From Hungatella sp. (GTDB lineage Bacteria; Bacillota; Clostridia; Lachnospirales; Lachnospiraceae), in assembly GCA_009712635.1 (NCBI GenBank), contig WASS01000002.1, positions 62,001 through 126,000 of the forward strand: 64,000 bases of DNA, read 5' to 3'. The position numbers and the translations under genes were made by a program. The notes beneath the pieces were generated by a model. It was given only the letters and a program-made list of their open reading frames with translations. It was not told where the DNA came from and did no database searches. This document shows, one piece after another, positions 35,033 through 43,387 of the stretch (the stretch's first letter is position 1; each line of letters opens with the position of its first letter).

Positions 35033-35640
35033 GCTTTGCTGTTAAAATGCTTAAAATGTTAACAAGCGCCTACAACCGCTCAGACGTGGACAATCTGGAA
35101 GCTGGAGAAAAGCCTGTAACTAATGTAGGGAAACTCTTCTTCCTGGCAGGCTGGGGATTTGATATTTTAAGGGATCATACAGAACGGGTACGGCTTTGGG
35201 ATGATTTAGATGCCATGAGAGGAGCCACCTTAAATCGATACGGCGCCGACTTCGGGGTCGCCCGGGGTGAATCAAGTGATGAGATCTATCGGATTATGAT
35301 AAAGGTTAAAATCATAGCTATGCTTGCTGCAGGGAATCTAGACACTGTCATCGTATCTGCTGCGTCTTTATTTAATGTGGATCCTGCGGATGTCAAAGCA
35401 GAAGAAATATATCCCTCTAAAATTTATCTTTATATTGACGAGGATAAGCTTGACGAGGAGCGTAAAAGAGTGGCGCCGGTGATTGTCGGATTAATGTCCA
35501 GGATCAAATCTGCAGGTATAGGCCTGCGGATCTTCTATCAAACATATTCAGGTGGTAGTGCTAATTTGTATGTAGCCACGCCAACGTTCCAGCATGTACG
35601 AATTCACGTAAAACCTGAGATTTCTAATGAAATTAATTAA
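35029..35640 (+). CDS. Baseplate/tail protein (DUF2313/tail protein I type)
   Basis: It overlaps the J gene by four bases. The 203-residue protein begins MLKMLTSAYNRSDVDNLEAGEKPVTNVG and has DDLDAMRGATLNRYGADFGVARGESSDEIYRIMIKVKI. It lies between gpJ and the fibre, the place of tail protein I/YmfQ-like connectors that attach fibres. Confidence 0.75.
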   Translation: MSFAVKMLKMLTSAYNRSDVDNLEAGEKPVTNVGKLFFLAGWGFDILRDHTERVRLWDDLDAMRGATLNRYGADFGVARGESSDEIYRIMIKVKIIAMLAAGNLDTVIVSAASLFNVDPADVKAEEIYPSKIYLYIDEDKLDEERKRVAPVIVGLMSRIKSAGIGLRIFYQTYSGGSANLYVATPTFQHVRIHVKPEISNEIN

Positions 35641-35661
35641 CTTATAAGTAAGGAGGCCATA

Positions 35662-37221
35662 ATGGCAGGAACAGTAATAACTACAAAAGGCTTGCAGCTA
35701 ATTGCCAAGCTGGTGGCGTCTGGCACGGTACTGACTTTTACCAGGGCATCCGTAGGAACAGGGTCCATACCAGCAGGATATGATCCAAAGAATATGACAG
35801 ATCTAAGCAGCTATAAAATGGATGGATCGATTTCATCCTGCAGTTCTTCTGCAGATGAAGCTTCTATTATAATGCAAATCAGCTCCGTGGGAGTTGAAAC
35901 GGGATTTACTATTACGGAAACAGGGCTCTTCGCTATGGATCCAGACGAAGGAGAGATCCTGTATGCGTACCTGGACTTAACAAAGGACCCACAATATGTA
36001 TATGCTGAAGACAGCGCTATTTCTAAATTTGTTGAAATGACACTTATTGTAAAAGTGGGATCTGTAGAAACGGTAACTGCTTATCTTAATCCAAAAAGCC
36101 TGGTCACCAGAGACGGGGATATCTCAGAAACCGTCATTGAAACTCTGGATACTGTAGAGGATAAGTATCCGATCCCGGCTGCGGGGGAGAGTGTTAAGCG
36201 GTTTTTCGGGAAAGTGTTGACCTTCCTAAGAAACATAAGACCTCTTACGGGGGATGTTAATATTTATGTGTCCACAACCGGATCAGATACAACTGGCGAT
36301 GGCACATCTGCCAAACCATTTAAGACCATACAACATGCGGTTGACACTGTACCAAAAGATCTAAATGGGTATGCGGCGACAATAAATGTTTCTGCTGGAT
36401 CATATCCAGAAGTTGTCATAATTGCGGCTTTTTATAGTGGAACTCTGTTCTTAAGTAGTGATACCAATGGTACCATTGCAGGAACTTGTATGGTAAATAC
36501 AATAAGAGTACGGTATTCTAGTGCAATGATTTATATAAATGGATTCAATTGTATAGACGCTAATGATTATGTGATAACTGCTAGTAATTGTTCCGGCGTA
36601 AATATATCTTATTGTCAATCGACTGTTGCAACATCTAAAGAGGGTATATATTATAATGCATCAAGTGGGTATATATTAGGATGTAAGATTGCAAACAGAG
36701 CAGTTGCATTATATGTGAATGCTGGTCTGGTACATAGTTCTTCATGGAATACTGGATCAATAAATAACACCACGGCATTAGTCTCTATAAATGGTGCTAT
36801 TATATCAAAATATAGTAATCAACCATCTGGTGCAAGCGCAGAATGGCAATCCTCGGGACAAATTATAAGCCAGAGTGGGACTCAAATATCTGGCTTAATT
36901 ACTTCGGGTATATCATGCACCTGGGGAACTATTGTAGGTGGATATTTCAGACATGGAAACTTGAAGAATGGTATGGCTGTTGTGACAATAACATTATCAA
37001 TTAGCCTAACTTCTACTTTATCTGCTGGTGGCACATATTATATTTCCGGATTCCCGGCAGTATTTGGTGGAAGTGTGGTTGCAGTTTCAGTACATGATAA
37101 AAAAGATATATATTATTGTCAGATAAATTTTGATGGCGTTTTGCAAATGTATACTTTTAATACATTAACAGCTGGAAATACTTGGCTTGCATTTAACTGT
37201 ACTTATATAACAGATCAATAA
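35662..37221 (+). CDS. Tail fibre with right-handed beta-helix tip
   Basis: AAGGAGGCC precedes the ATG. Residues 1-190 are a fibre attachment domain (TTKGLQLIAKLVASGTVLTFTRASVG, FTITETGLFAMDPDEGEILYAYLDL). From about 205 (VNIYVSTTGSDTTGDGTSAKPFKTIQHAVDTVP) a pectin-lyase-like beta-helix begins. After it come Ser/Gly/Tyr-rich segments and a small C-terminal beta domain. The DNA becomes visibly more AT-rich at about 36,400, as expected for exchange of receptor-binding tips. Confidence 0.82.
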   Translation: MAGTVITTKGLQLIAKLVASGTVLTFTRASVGTGSIPAGYDPKNMTDLSSYKMDGSISSCSSSADEASIIMQISSVGVETGFTITETGLFAMDPDEGEILYAYLDLTKDPQYVYAEDSAISKFVEMTLIVKVGSVETVTAYLNPKSLVTRDGDISETVIETLDTVEDKYPIPAAGESVKRFFGKVLTFLRNIRPLTGDVNIYVSTTGSDTTGDGTSAKPFKTIQHAVDTVPKDLNGYAATINVSAGSYPEVVIIAAFYSGTLFLSSDTNGTIAGTCMVNTIRVRYSSAMIYINGFNCIDANDYVITASNCSGVNISYCQSTVATSKEGIYYNASSGYILGCKIANRAVALYVNAGLVHSSSWNTGSINNTTALVSINGAIISKYSNQPSGASAEWQSSGQIISQSGTQISGLITSGISCTWGTIVGGYFRHGNLKNGMAVVTITLSISLTSTLSAGGTYYISGFPAVFGGSVVAVSVHDKKDIYYCQINFDGVLQMYTFNTLTAGNTWLAFNCTYITDQ

Positions 37222-37233
37222 GGAGGACTTAAC

Positions 37234-37686
37234 ATGAATTACGAGACAATCAGGGTTGGCAACATAACCTACAATATTGCAAATGGCAGTTGCAGCCTTC
37301 ACCTGTCTGACGGTGGAGTGGCAACGGTAGCCATTATTATCGGATCAAATATAATTAATGATATACACAAAAATCTTTCGGAGAACAGCACCATCACAAA
37401 GTATACAGCTGACGGTGTGGAAGAATGGCAGCGGAAAGATCTGGTATATACCGGGGGAATGAAATTAAAAAATGACTTCCCTGTGAGAATTGAGCAGAAG
37501 CAGACCGGGACTGATAATGAGGGCAATCCGGTATATGGTAACGTGGAAGCCCTGGCAGATGTGGTAATCGTCGAGTACAGGACTCCAAACATTCAGGATA
37601 AGTTACAAACGCAGGAGCATCAGATCAATGACTTAAATGCTCAGGTAGCATACCTGCAGATGATGTCCATTAAAGAGGAGGTATAG
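37234..37686 (+). CDS. Tail fibre accessory protein, 150 aa
   Basis: AAGGAGGACTTAAC precedes the ATG. The protein has an N-terminal beta-rich domain (NYETIRVGNITYNIANGSCSLHL) and a C-terminal coiled coil (IQDKLQTQEHQINDLNAQVAYLQ). It sits between the fibre and XkdX, like small fibre-associated genes; no family recognised with confidence. Confidence 0.6.
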   Translation: MNYETIRVGNITYNIANGSCSLHLSDGGVATVAIIIGSNIINDIHKNLSENSTITKYTADGVEEWQRKDLVYTGGMKLKNDFPVRIEQKQTGTDNEGNPVYGNVEALADVVIVEYRTPNIQDKLQTQEHQINDLNAQVAYLQMMSIKEEV

Positions 37687-37689
37687 ATC

Positions 37690-37830
37690 ATGAGCAAAAA
37701 CTATGAAAAGGTAAAGCGGTTTTATGATACTAAAGCCTGGCCGTTAAATTGGGTGCAGGACGCGGTCGACCGGTGGATCACGGCGGCGGAGTACCAGGAG
37801 ATCACCGGAAAAGAATATGAGAAAGAGTGA
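37690..37830 (+). CDS. XkdX family protein, 46 aa
   Basis: The short product MSKNYEKVKRFYDTKAWPLN... ITAAEYQEITGKEYEKE matches the XkdX pattern (FYxx-W/ITxxEYxEITGxxY). XkdX genes occupy this exact place between fibre and holin in PBSX-like phages. Its role is unknown. Confidence 0.82.
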   Translation: MSKNYEKVKRFYDTKAWPLNWVQDAVDRWITAAEYQEITGKEYEKE

Positions 37831-37835
37831 GGATA

Positions 37836-38270
37836 ATGGAAATGGATAGAATTACAGAACTGCTTGCCCTGGCATGGGGAAGCCCGATTATTAAACTGGT
37901 AATTTTAGCAGTAGTCATGGACACTTGCTTCGGCTGCATCAGAGCAATTAAAGAGCATGAATTTAACAGTTGTTTCGGCATTGATGGAGCAATCCGGAAA
38001 ATCTCCATGGTAGCGTCTCTGGCGTTCCTGCTGATACTTGATCGGATTGTACATCTTAATCTGATCGGCTTCATTCCGGAAGCGATCCGGTCGTATCTAC
38101 CGGTTAGTGCCATCGGAGTGGCGGAGTTCTTCGGACTACTGTACATAGCTTATGAGCTGGTGAGCATTCTTAAAAACATGACGCTTTGTGGGTTGCCGGT
38201 GAAGAGGTTGTGGGAGACTGTAAAGAAATTCCTTACGCAGTACACGGACGAGCTGCCGGATAACACTTAA
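37836..38270 (+). CDS. Phage holin (toxin secretion/phage lysis holin family)
   Basis: The ATG at 37836 is favoured by AGTGAGGATA; a GTG at 37827 overlaps the XkdX stop. The 144-residue protein has three hydrophobic segments (IIKLVILAVVMDTCFGCIRAI, ISMVASLAFLLILDRIV, AIGVAEFFGLLYIAYELVSIL) and the TCFGCIRAIKE motif of the phage_holin_4 family. It permeabilises the membrane to release the endolysin. Confidence 0.88.
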   Translation: MEMDRITELLALAWGSPIIKLVILAVVMDTCFGCIRAIKEHEFNSCFGIDGAIRKISMVASLAFLLILDRIVHLNLIGFIPEAIRSYLPVSAIGVAEFFGLLYIAYELVSILKNMTLCGLPVKRLWETVKKFLTQYTDELPDNT

Positions 38271-38274
38271 GCTG

Positions 38275-38339
38275 TTGCGACCGTCGCAACGGTTGTAATG
38301 TCACAACTTTATGGACCTGGGATTATCCTGGGTCCTTTT
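38275..38339 (+). terminator. Hairpin cluster / terminator between holin and endolysin
   Basis: TTGCGA-CCG-TCGCAA (38275-38289), GTTGT...ACAAC (38293-38307) and GGACCTGGGA-TTA-TCCTGGGTCC (38313-38335, two G-U pairs) stand in series, the last followed by TTTT. It probably terminates part of the transcripts before the endolysin. Confidence 0.6.
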
Positions 38340-38357
38340 CGATTGGAGGAGAATAAT

Positions 38358-39236
38358 ATGCAGATCAATAAATTACTTACACCTTATAACCATAATATGG
38401 GCACTGTGGATCGTATCAAGTATATCGTGATACATTATGTGGGAGCAACCGGCGGAGCAGAGGCAAACTGCAAATGGTATGCCGGCGCCGATCGGAACGC
38501 CAGTGCACATTATTATGTTGATTTTGATGGATCAGTCTGGCAGTCTGTAGAGGATAAGAATATAGCCTGGCACTGCGGAGCGAAAAAATATGTACATCCT
38601 GAGTGCAGGAATGCAAATAGCATTGGAATTGAAATGTGTGTCCGCAATAAAGGCAGTAAGGCAGATACAAGCCGAGACTGGTACTTTGAAGACGCCACAG
38701 TGCAGGCAGCCCTTGAATTGACCAAAGAGCTCATGGCAAAGTACAACATTTCTGCAGATCATGTTATGCGGCACTATGATGTGACAGCAAAAATCTGTCC
38801 GAACCCTTATGTCTATAATCATACCAATCATACTTGGGAAGCATTCAAAACGGCTCTAACAGCGACAGAGGTTAAGAAATCCGGCTGGAAAGAAGAGGAC
38901 GGCGGCTGGCGTTTCTACAATGGAGATACGGGTCTGTCGGTTCGGAATGACTGGGTGAAGGATCACGATAAATGGTACTGGTTTAATGCTGCCGGGATCA
39001 TGGTCACCAATACATGGTATCAGTATAACAGTGCCTGGTATTACCTGGGACCGGACGGAGCTATGTGTCAGTCGCAGCTTGTTGAGAATTCAGGGAAGAT
39101 TTATGCTGTGGACGCTGATGGTAAAATGGTAACAGGGATTATATTGGTTTCGACGCTGAGTGATGGGGCATTAGAGTATAAGGGGTTGTCAAATCAAAGT
39201 TTTGCACAGAGCTCCGATTGTAATGGGGATCATTAA
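38358..39236 (+). CDS. N-acetylmuramoyl-L-alanine amidase endolysin
   Basis: The ATG at 38358 follows GGAGGAGAATAAT. The 292-residue enzyme has an Amidase_2 domain with zinc ligands (IVIHYVGATG, ASAHYYVD, HVMRHYDVTAKICPNP). The cell-wall binding domain has Trp/Tyr repeats (GWKEEDGGWRFYNGDTG, KWYWFNAAGIMVTNTWYQ, AWYYLGPDGAM). The last 23 residues after ALEYKG are not of the usual repeat type. It lyses the cell together with the holin. Confidence 0.88.
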   Translation: MQINKLLTPYNHNMGTVDRIKYIVIHYVGATGGAEANCKWYAGADRNASAHYYVDFDGSVWQSVEDKNIAWHCGAKKYVHPECRNANSIGIEMCVRNKGSKADTSRDWYFEDATVQAALELTKELMAKYNISADHVMRHYDVTAKICPNPYVYNHTNHTWEAFKTALTATEVKKSGWKEEDGGWRFYNGDTGLSVRNDWVKDHDKWYWFNAAGIMVTNTWYQYNSAWYYLGPDGAMCQSQLVENSGKIYAVDADGKMVTGIILVSTLSDGALEYKGLSNQSFAQSSDCNGDH

Positions 39237-39536
39237 CGACAGCAAAGGTTGGAATTCAAATGAAGCCTCAGCAATTCACAAGCTTCCACGAATCTTAACA
39301 AGTTTTAAGTGGTAGAGTGCTTTATTCATACAACACTCTTAATTAATTTATAATAATAAGACTAATTCTAATATATGTGTAGTAATATGTCTTTTTTTGT
39401 TGTACTTTATCAAAATAATAAGTATAATAAGAACAATAAAGATTTTTAAATTCGTTTTTTGGTTACATCTGATATTTACTGTTGCTGTTAAATGGAATGG
39501 TGTCAAACAAAAAGCAGTAATTGGAGGGTGATTATA
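39237..39536. other. AT-rich intergenic stretch before the right-end cargo
   Basis: No gene is supported. It contains AGAGTG...CACTCT (about 39,315-39,340) and an AT-rich hairpin with a T run (about 39,360-39,399), probably terminators for the lysis operon. Composition drops sharply here to that of the cargo genes that follow. Confidence 0.5.
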
Positions 39537-40355
39537 ATGCCAGTAGTGGAGCCATTTATACGTTGGGCAGGAGGAAAGAACTGGTTAGTTAAATCATTAG
39601 ATAATATAATAGGTGATCTATGTTATAAGAATTACTATGAACCATTTTTAGGCGGAGGGGCTATTTTTTTTTCTATGGATCATCCTTTTCATAGTTATTT
39701 ATCAGATACTAACCAGGATTTAATAAATACATATATTGCGGTAAGGGATGATCCATATGAGGTAATAAGATTCTTTTTAAATTATCTTAACACAGAGGAT
39801 GAGTATTATAGAGCACGCTCTGCGGTACCCGTAAATTTAGCAGAACAAGCTGCCAGATTTATATTTCTTAATCAAACTTCTTTTAATGGGATTTATAGGG
39901 TTAATCGTGAAGGGCAATATAATGTCCCTTATGGACATAGAACAAATTGGATTTATGATTGTGATAGAATATTAAATGCAAGTATTAAACTTCAAAAGGT
40001 TAAACTTAAATGTTGTGATTTTGAAGGTTATAAATATAGAATCAAAAAGAGCGATTTGGTCTTTTTAGATCCACCTTATACTGTATCGCATAATAATAAT
40101 GGATTTATAGAATATAATAAAAACTTATTTTCTATAGAAGACCAATATAGATTAAGTAGATATATTGAATTTATTAGGAAAAGAGGTGCATACTATATTC
40201 TTACAAATGCAGCGCACCCAGTAATAAAGACGATATTTCAAAAAGATAATGATCGCTTAATTGAGCTTAACAGACATAGTTTGATTGGTGGTAGAAAAGC
40301 AAAACGAGAGGAAATTAAAGAATACATATTTACAAACATTCCAAGAGGGGTATGA
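39537..40355 (+). CDS. Dam/DpnIIA-like DNA adenine methylase (cargo)
   Basis: The ATG at 39537 follows TTGGAGGGTGA. The 272-residue protein has FIRWAGGKNWLV, YEPFLGGGAIFFS (motif I), FLNQTSFNGIYRVNREGQYNVPYG (the target-recognition stretch shared by Dam and M.DpnII-type GATC methylases), and VFLDPPYTVS (motif IV). GATC is therefore the likely target, by family resemblance. The gene is AT-rich and followed two to four bases later by the nuclease-DGQHR gene, implying a restriction-modification-like pair. Confidence 0.88.
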   Translation: MPVVEPFIRWAGGKNWLVKSLDNIIGDLCYKNYYEPFLGGGAIFFSMDHPFHSYLSDTNQDLINTYIAVRDDPYEVIRFFLNYLNTEDEYYRARSAVPVNLAEQAARFIFLNQTSFNGIYRVNREGQYNVPYGHRTNWIYDCDRILNASIKLQKVKLKCCDFEGYKYRIKKSDLVFLDPPYTVSHNNNGFIEYNKNLFSIEDQYRLSRYIEFIRKRGAYYILTNAAHPVIKTIFQKDNDRLIELNRHSLIGGRKAKREEIKEYIFTNIPRGV

Positions 40356-40359
40356 GTTG

Positions 40360-42657
40360 ATGTCTAAAACAAGGTGGGATAAAATTGTTTCAGAAAAGGA
40401 ACTATCACTGGCCAAATCCGCTAGATCAAAAAATTATATAACAAAAAAGGAACGATCGGTGGCTCTTCCTGAATTAATTGAAGAAGGCTGGTCACAATAC
40501 AAACAATATAAAGATACTAGGTTTGTTGGGGTAAAAAAAGAAAAGCCGATTGATGAGCAGTTTGAAGATAAAGTATGGGTTTTGTTTGCAAACATGGGAT
40601 TTACTAATATGAATAGTGATAGAAATTTCGAAATGTCATATGATTTTAAAAATCCAGACTTTACTCAACAAATTGATGTTTTTGCAGCAGATGATGAGAC
40701 AATTCTTATTGTAGAATGCAAAGCAGCAGAAGAGATTAGAGATGGCGTATTCAAAAAGCCAATTGAAGCATTATTTGGACAGATGGATGGTTTGCGAAAA
40801 GAGGCATTAAAGAAATATCCCGGTTGTAAAGTTAAGTTTATATGGGCAACACATAATTTTATTATGAATAAAGCTGACTTAGCCAAATTGAATGAATGGG
40901 GAATTGCATATTTTAGTGATGGGATTATAGAATATTATATTGAGTTAGTAAAGCACTTAGGCACAAGTGCAAAGTATCAGTTATTAGGTAACCTTTTTGC
41001 CAATACATTAATTCGAAATATGGAAGAAAGAATACCAGCAATTCAAGGTAAGATGGGAGGGTATACTTATTATTCATTTTCAATTGAGCCAGAGAGATTA
41101 CTAAAAATAAGTTACGTGCTTCATCGAAATGAAGCTAATAAAAATATGATGCCGACATATCAGAGATTAATAAAAAAGAAACGCTTACAGGAAATTCAAA
41201 AGTTTGTAAATAATAATGGGTATTTTCCTAACTCTCTAATTATTAGTATTGATACAGAGGGAAAGGGTTTACAATTTGATCAGTCTAATCTAAGGATAGA
41301 TAATTGTATCTCTAAGTTAGGTATTTTGCATTTACCTAAGAAATATAGATCAGCTTATATAATTGATGGGCAACATAGATTATATGGATATTCCGATTCA
41401 GAATACTCATTAAAAAATACAATACCAGTTGTTGCTTTTTTAGATTTAGATCGCCAAGAACAAATAAAATTATTTATGGATATAAATGAAAATCAAAAGG
41501 CGGTACCTAAAACACTTAGAGTGACTTTGAATGCCGATATGTTTTGGGATTCTGACGATTATAATGAACGCCGTCAAGCGTTACGTTCAAAAATAGCACA
41601 AATGCTAGGAGAAGAAGAAACGTCACCACTACTATCGCGTATCGTTATTGGAGAAAATGAATCTTCACCTATAAAATGTATTACTGTTGAAGCAGTACAA
41701 ACGGCACTTAAAAAATGTCAGTTTTTTACAGTATACGGTAAAAAAAATGTTATTACTAGAGATGGAACCTATGATTTGGGGACAAATCAAGAAACCTGCG
41801 ATTTATTTTATTCTTTTATTGAAGAATGTCTAAAGTACATAAAAAGGTACAGTGAGATTGAATGGGATAAAGGTGATTCAAATAGTGGAATCTTAACTAT
41901 AAACCGAGGAATTCAAGCAGTTATACGTGTAATCAATGATATAATAAATATGCTTGTTGGACAATCGGTGATATTCCCTAAAGAAGATAAAGCTGAAGAG
42001 GTACTTAGACATGTATATTATTACCTGGACCCATTAATTGAATATATAAATAACGTGCCTGTTGAACAAAAAAAAGAACTTCGAAGTTATTTTGGCGGTG
42101 GTGCAGATACCCGCTTTTGGAGAATGTTTCAAAAAGCTATTGCCGATGTTAGGGTTGATTTTAGTCCAGAGGGACTTAATGAGTACTGGAGAGATGAAGC
42201 AAAAACATTTAATGACGAATCGTTAAAAATTTTAAGAGAAATAGAAATAAAGGTTAAATTAGTAATGTCTCAGCGATTAGAAGCAAAACATGGAGAAAAT
42301 TGGATTATTACAGGTATTCCTAAGTTAGTATACACAAAAGCTAAAAAGGAAGCGGATAACCAAAATTATGATACCATAACTAGTGGGAAAACGGGTAATA
42401 TCGTAGATATTTGGGATTGTGTTACGCTTACAGACTGTAAAGATATATTACTACATGGAAAGAACTGGTCAGAGATATTCGATCCGATATTTGTAAGACC
42501 CGAAGATGAAAAAATAATAGGTGGACGTGTAGCAAAGACTGAATGGTTAATAAAACTAAATAGTATATTGAATAAACTATTAAAATCAACCAATTATAGC
42601 GTATCTACAGAAGATTATGGATTTATAAAATCCATATATGACTGGCTTTGCATTTAA
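40360..42657 (+). CDS. PD-(D/E)XK nuclease fused to a DGQHR (DndB-like) domain
   Basis: Start ATG 40360, or TTG 40357, behind AGAGGGG. The 765-residue protein begins with an Mrr-like nuclease core: EQFEDKVW (Glu67), QIDVF (Asp106) and ILIVECK (Glu119, Lys121). A DGQHR/DndB-type ParB-like domain follows, with YIIDGQHRLYGY (about 333-344) and LFMDINENQKAVPKTLRV (about 371-387). The last 350 residues are helical and unrecognised. DGQHR proteins work with modified DNA systems (DndB, DpdB). With a Dam-like methylase upstream, it may restrict unmodified DNA; that is inference. Confidence 0.78.
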   Translation: MSKTRWDKIVSEKELSLAKSARSKNYITKKERSVALPELIEEGWSQYKQYKDTRFVGVKKEKPIDEQFEDKVWVLFANMGFTNMNSDRNFEMSYDFKNPDFTQQIDVFAADDETILIVECKAAEEIRDGVFKKPIEALFGQMDGLRKEALKKYPGCKVKFIWATHNFIMNKADLAKLNEWGIAYFSDGIIEYYIELVKHLGTSAKYQLLGNLFANTLIRNMEERIPAIQGKMGGYTYYSFSIEPERLLKISYVLHRNEANKNMMPTYQRLIKKKRLQEIQKFVNNNGYFPNSLIISIDTEGKGLQFDQSNLRIDNCISKLGILHLPKKYRSAYIIDGQHRLYGYSDSEYSLKNTIPVVAFLDLDRQEQIKLFMDINENQKAVPKTLRVTLNADMFWDSDDYNERRQALRSKIAQMLGEEETSPLLSRIVIGENESSPIKCITVEAVQTALKKCQFFTVYGKKNVITRDGTYDLGTNQETCDLFYSFIEECLKYIKRYSEIEWDKGDSNSGILTINRGIQAVIRVINDIINMLVGQSVIFPKEDKAEEVLRHVYYYLDPLIEYINNVPVEQKKELRSYFGGGADTRFWRMFQKAIADVRVDFSPEGLNEYWRDEAKTFNDESLKILREIEIKVKLVMSQRLEAKHGENWIITGIPKLVYTKAKKEADNQNYDTITSGKTGNIVDIWDCVTLTDCKDILLHGKNWSEIFDPIFVRPEDEKIIGGRVAKTEWLIKLNSILNKLLKSTNYSVSTEDYGFIKSIYDWLCI

Positions 42658-42727
42658 GACTGTAGTTTTTATAAAATATTACATATATTAATGAAATATC
42701 TTATTGCTATTCTAGAATTATATGTAA

Positions 42728-43189
42728 TTAAATTACCCACCCCCTCTCGGCCCATATACATATGGCCCACCCATGGCAGTAGCACCAATTAACATGGTCA
42801 GAAAAGTGGTAGACTACGCAATAACCGAAATTCCATTATATAAGATCAGCCTGGGAATCCCGAATTACGGGTATGACTGGCCGCTTCCATATGAGCGGGG
42901 GGTCACCAGGGCGGAAACCGTAAGCAACCTGGAAGCGGTTCAGATTGCAATTGAAAATGGTGCGGAAATTCAGTTTGATGAAGAGGCAATGTCCCCATTT
43001 TTCCGTTATTGGAAGTATGGAGTTGAACATGAAGTCTGGTTTGAAGATGTGAGGAGCTATAAGGCTAAATTTGATCTTATAAAAGAATATGGATTAACGG
43101 GAGCCGGATATTGGCAGATCATGCAATTCTTCCGGGCTAACTGGCTGGTGCTGAGTCAGATGTTTGTGGCAAGGAAGGTTGGGGATTAG
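42728..43189 (+). pseudogene. GH18 spore cortex hydrolase (YaaH/YdhD type), 5' part cut off by the prophage
   Basis: From YTYGPPMAVAPINMVR, through LGIPNYGYDWPLPYERG, to EVWFEDVRSYKAKFDLIKEYGLTGAGYWQIM, this is the C-terminal third of a YaaH/SleL-type GH18 domain. The catalytic DxxDxE strand and any LysM repeats are missing and should lie left of the prophage. The host product is expected to act on cortex peptidoglycan in spore formation or germination. The gene would be restored on excision. A terminator follows. Confidence 0.85.
42754..42772. other. Probable right attachment junction (attR)
   Basis: The frame of the host GH18 hydrolase becomes recognisable from ATATACATATGGCCCACCC onward (YTYGPPMAVAP), while the codons just before read PPPLGP and do not fit. 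The junction therefore lies in or just before this stretch. GGCCCATAT and ATATGGCC form an imperfect dyad across it, as at many tyrosine- or serine-integrase core sites. The exact core cannot be fixed without attL. Confidence 0.6.
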
Positions 43190-43197
43190 AAAGCGTG

Positions 43198-43242
43198 AAT
43201 GCAGGGTGAGGGAATTGTAATTTTCCTTTATCCTGCATTTTT
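43198..43242 (+). terminator. Terminator of the GH18 gene
   Basis: AATGCAGGGTGAGGGAA and TTTTCCTTTATCCTGCATT form a long imperfect stem, followed by TTTTT. Confidence 0.75.
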
Positions 43243-43292
43243 AATAGTTGTTTAAGCTAATGAAAATGCAATAACTGATGATAGCAAACAAA

Positions 43293-43348
43293 TTGCCTAT
43301 TTCAATAACTTATGCTATAGTATACTAAAATGGTTAGCATAAACTAAC
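43293..43348 (+). promoter_or_regulatory. Promoter and operator-like repeat of the AraC gene
   Basis: TTGCCT (43293-43298) and TATAGT (43316-43321) are 17 bases apart. Downstream of the start region, GTTAG (43333-43337) and CTAAC (43344-43348) form an inverted repeat, a plausible operator (iron- or self-dependent; not a clear Fur or DtxR consensus). Confidence 0.5.
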
Positions 43349-43387
43349 TTAATAGCTGTGATGCTTCATATTAAAGAGGAAAGACAA

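Larger units (their letters stand above)
1..42753. mobile_element. Prophage of a contractile-tailed phage (left end outside window)
   Basis: The order repressor, early genes, replication, packaging, head, neck, sheath, tube, tape measure, baseplate, fibre, holin, endolysin is a complete temperate-phage gene order. A DUF3383-type sheath gene and gpJ, gp25-like and Gp138-like baseplate genes show a contractile tail. No integrase lies inside the window, so the attL/integrase end must be to the left of base 1. The right end is placed near 42,753 because the reading frame of a host GH18 hydrolase resumes at about 42,754. AT-rich cargo genes sit at 14.2-16.3, 20.5-21.5 and 39.3-42.7 kb. All core genes appear intact, so the element may be inducible; that is inference. 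Confidence 0.93.

Noticed and set aside
43333-43348. A classic DtxR/Fur iron box before the AraC gene
   Set aside because: GTTAG-N6-CTAAC resembles but does not match the DtxR/IdeR or Fur consensus, so it is listed only as an operator-like repeat.
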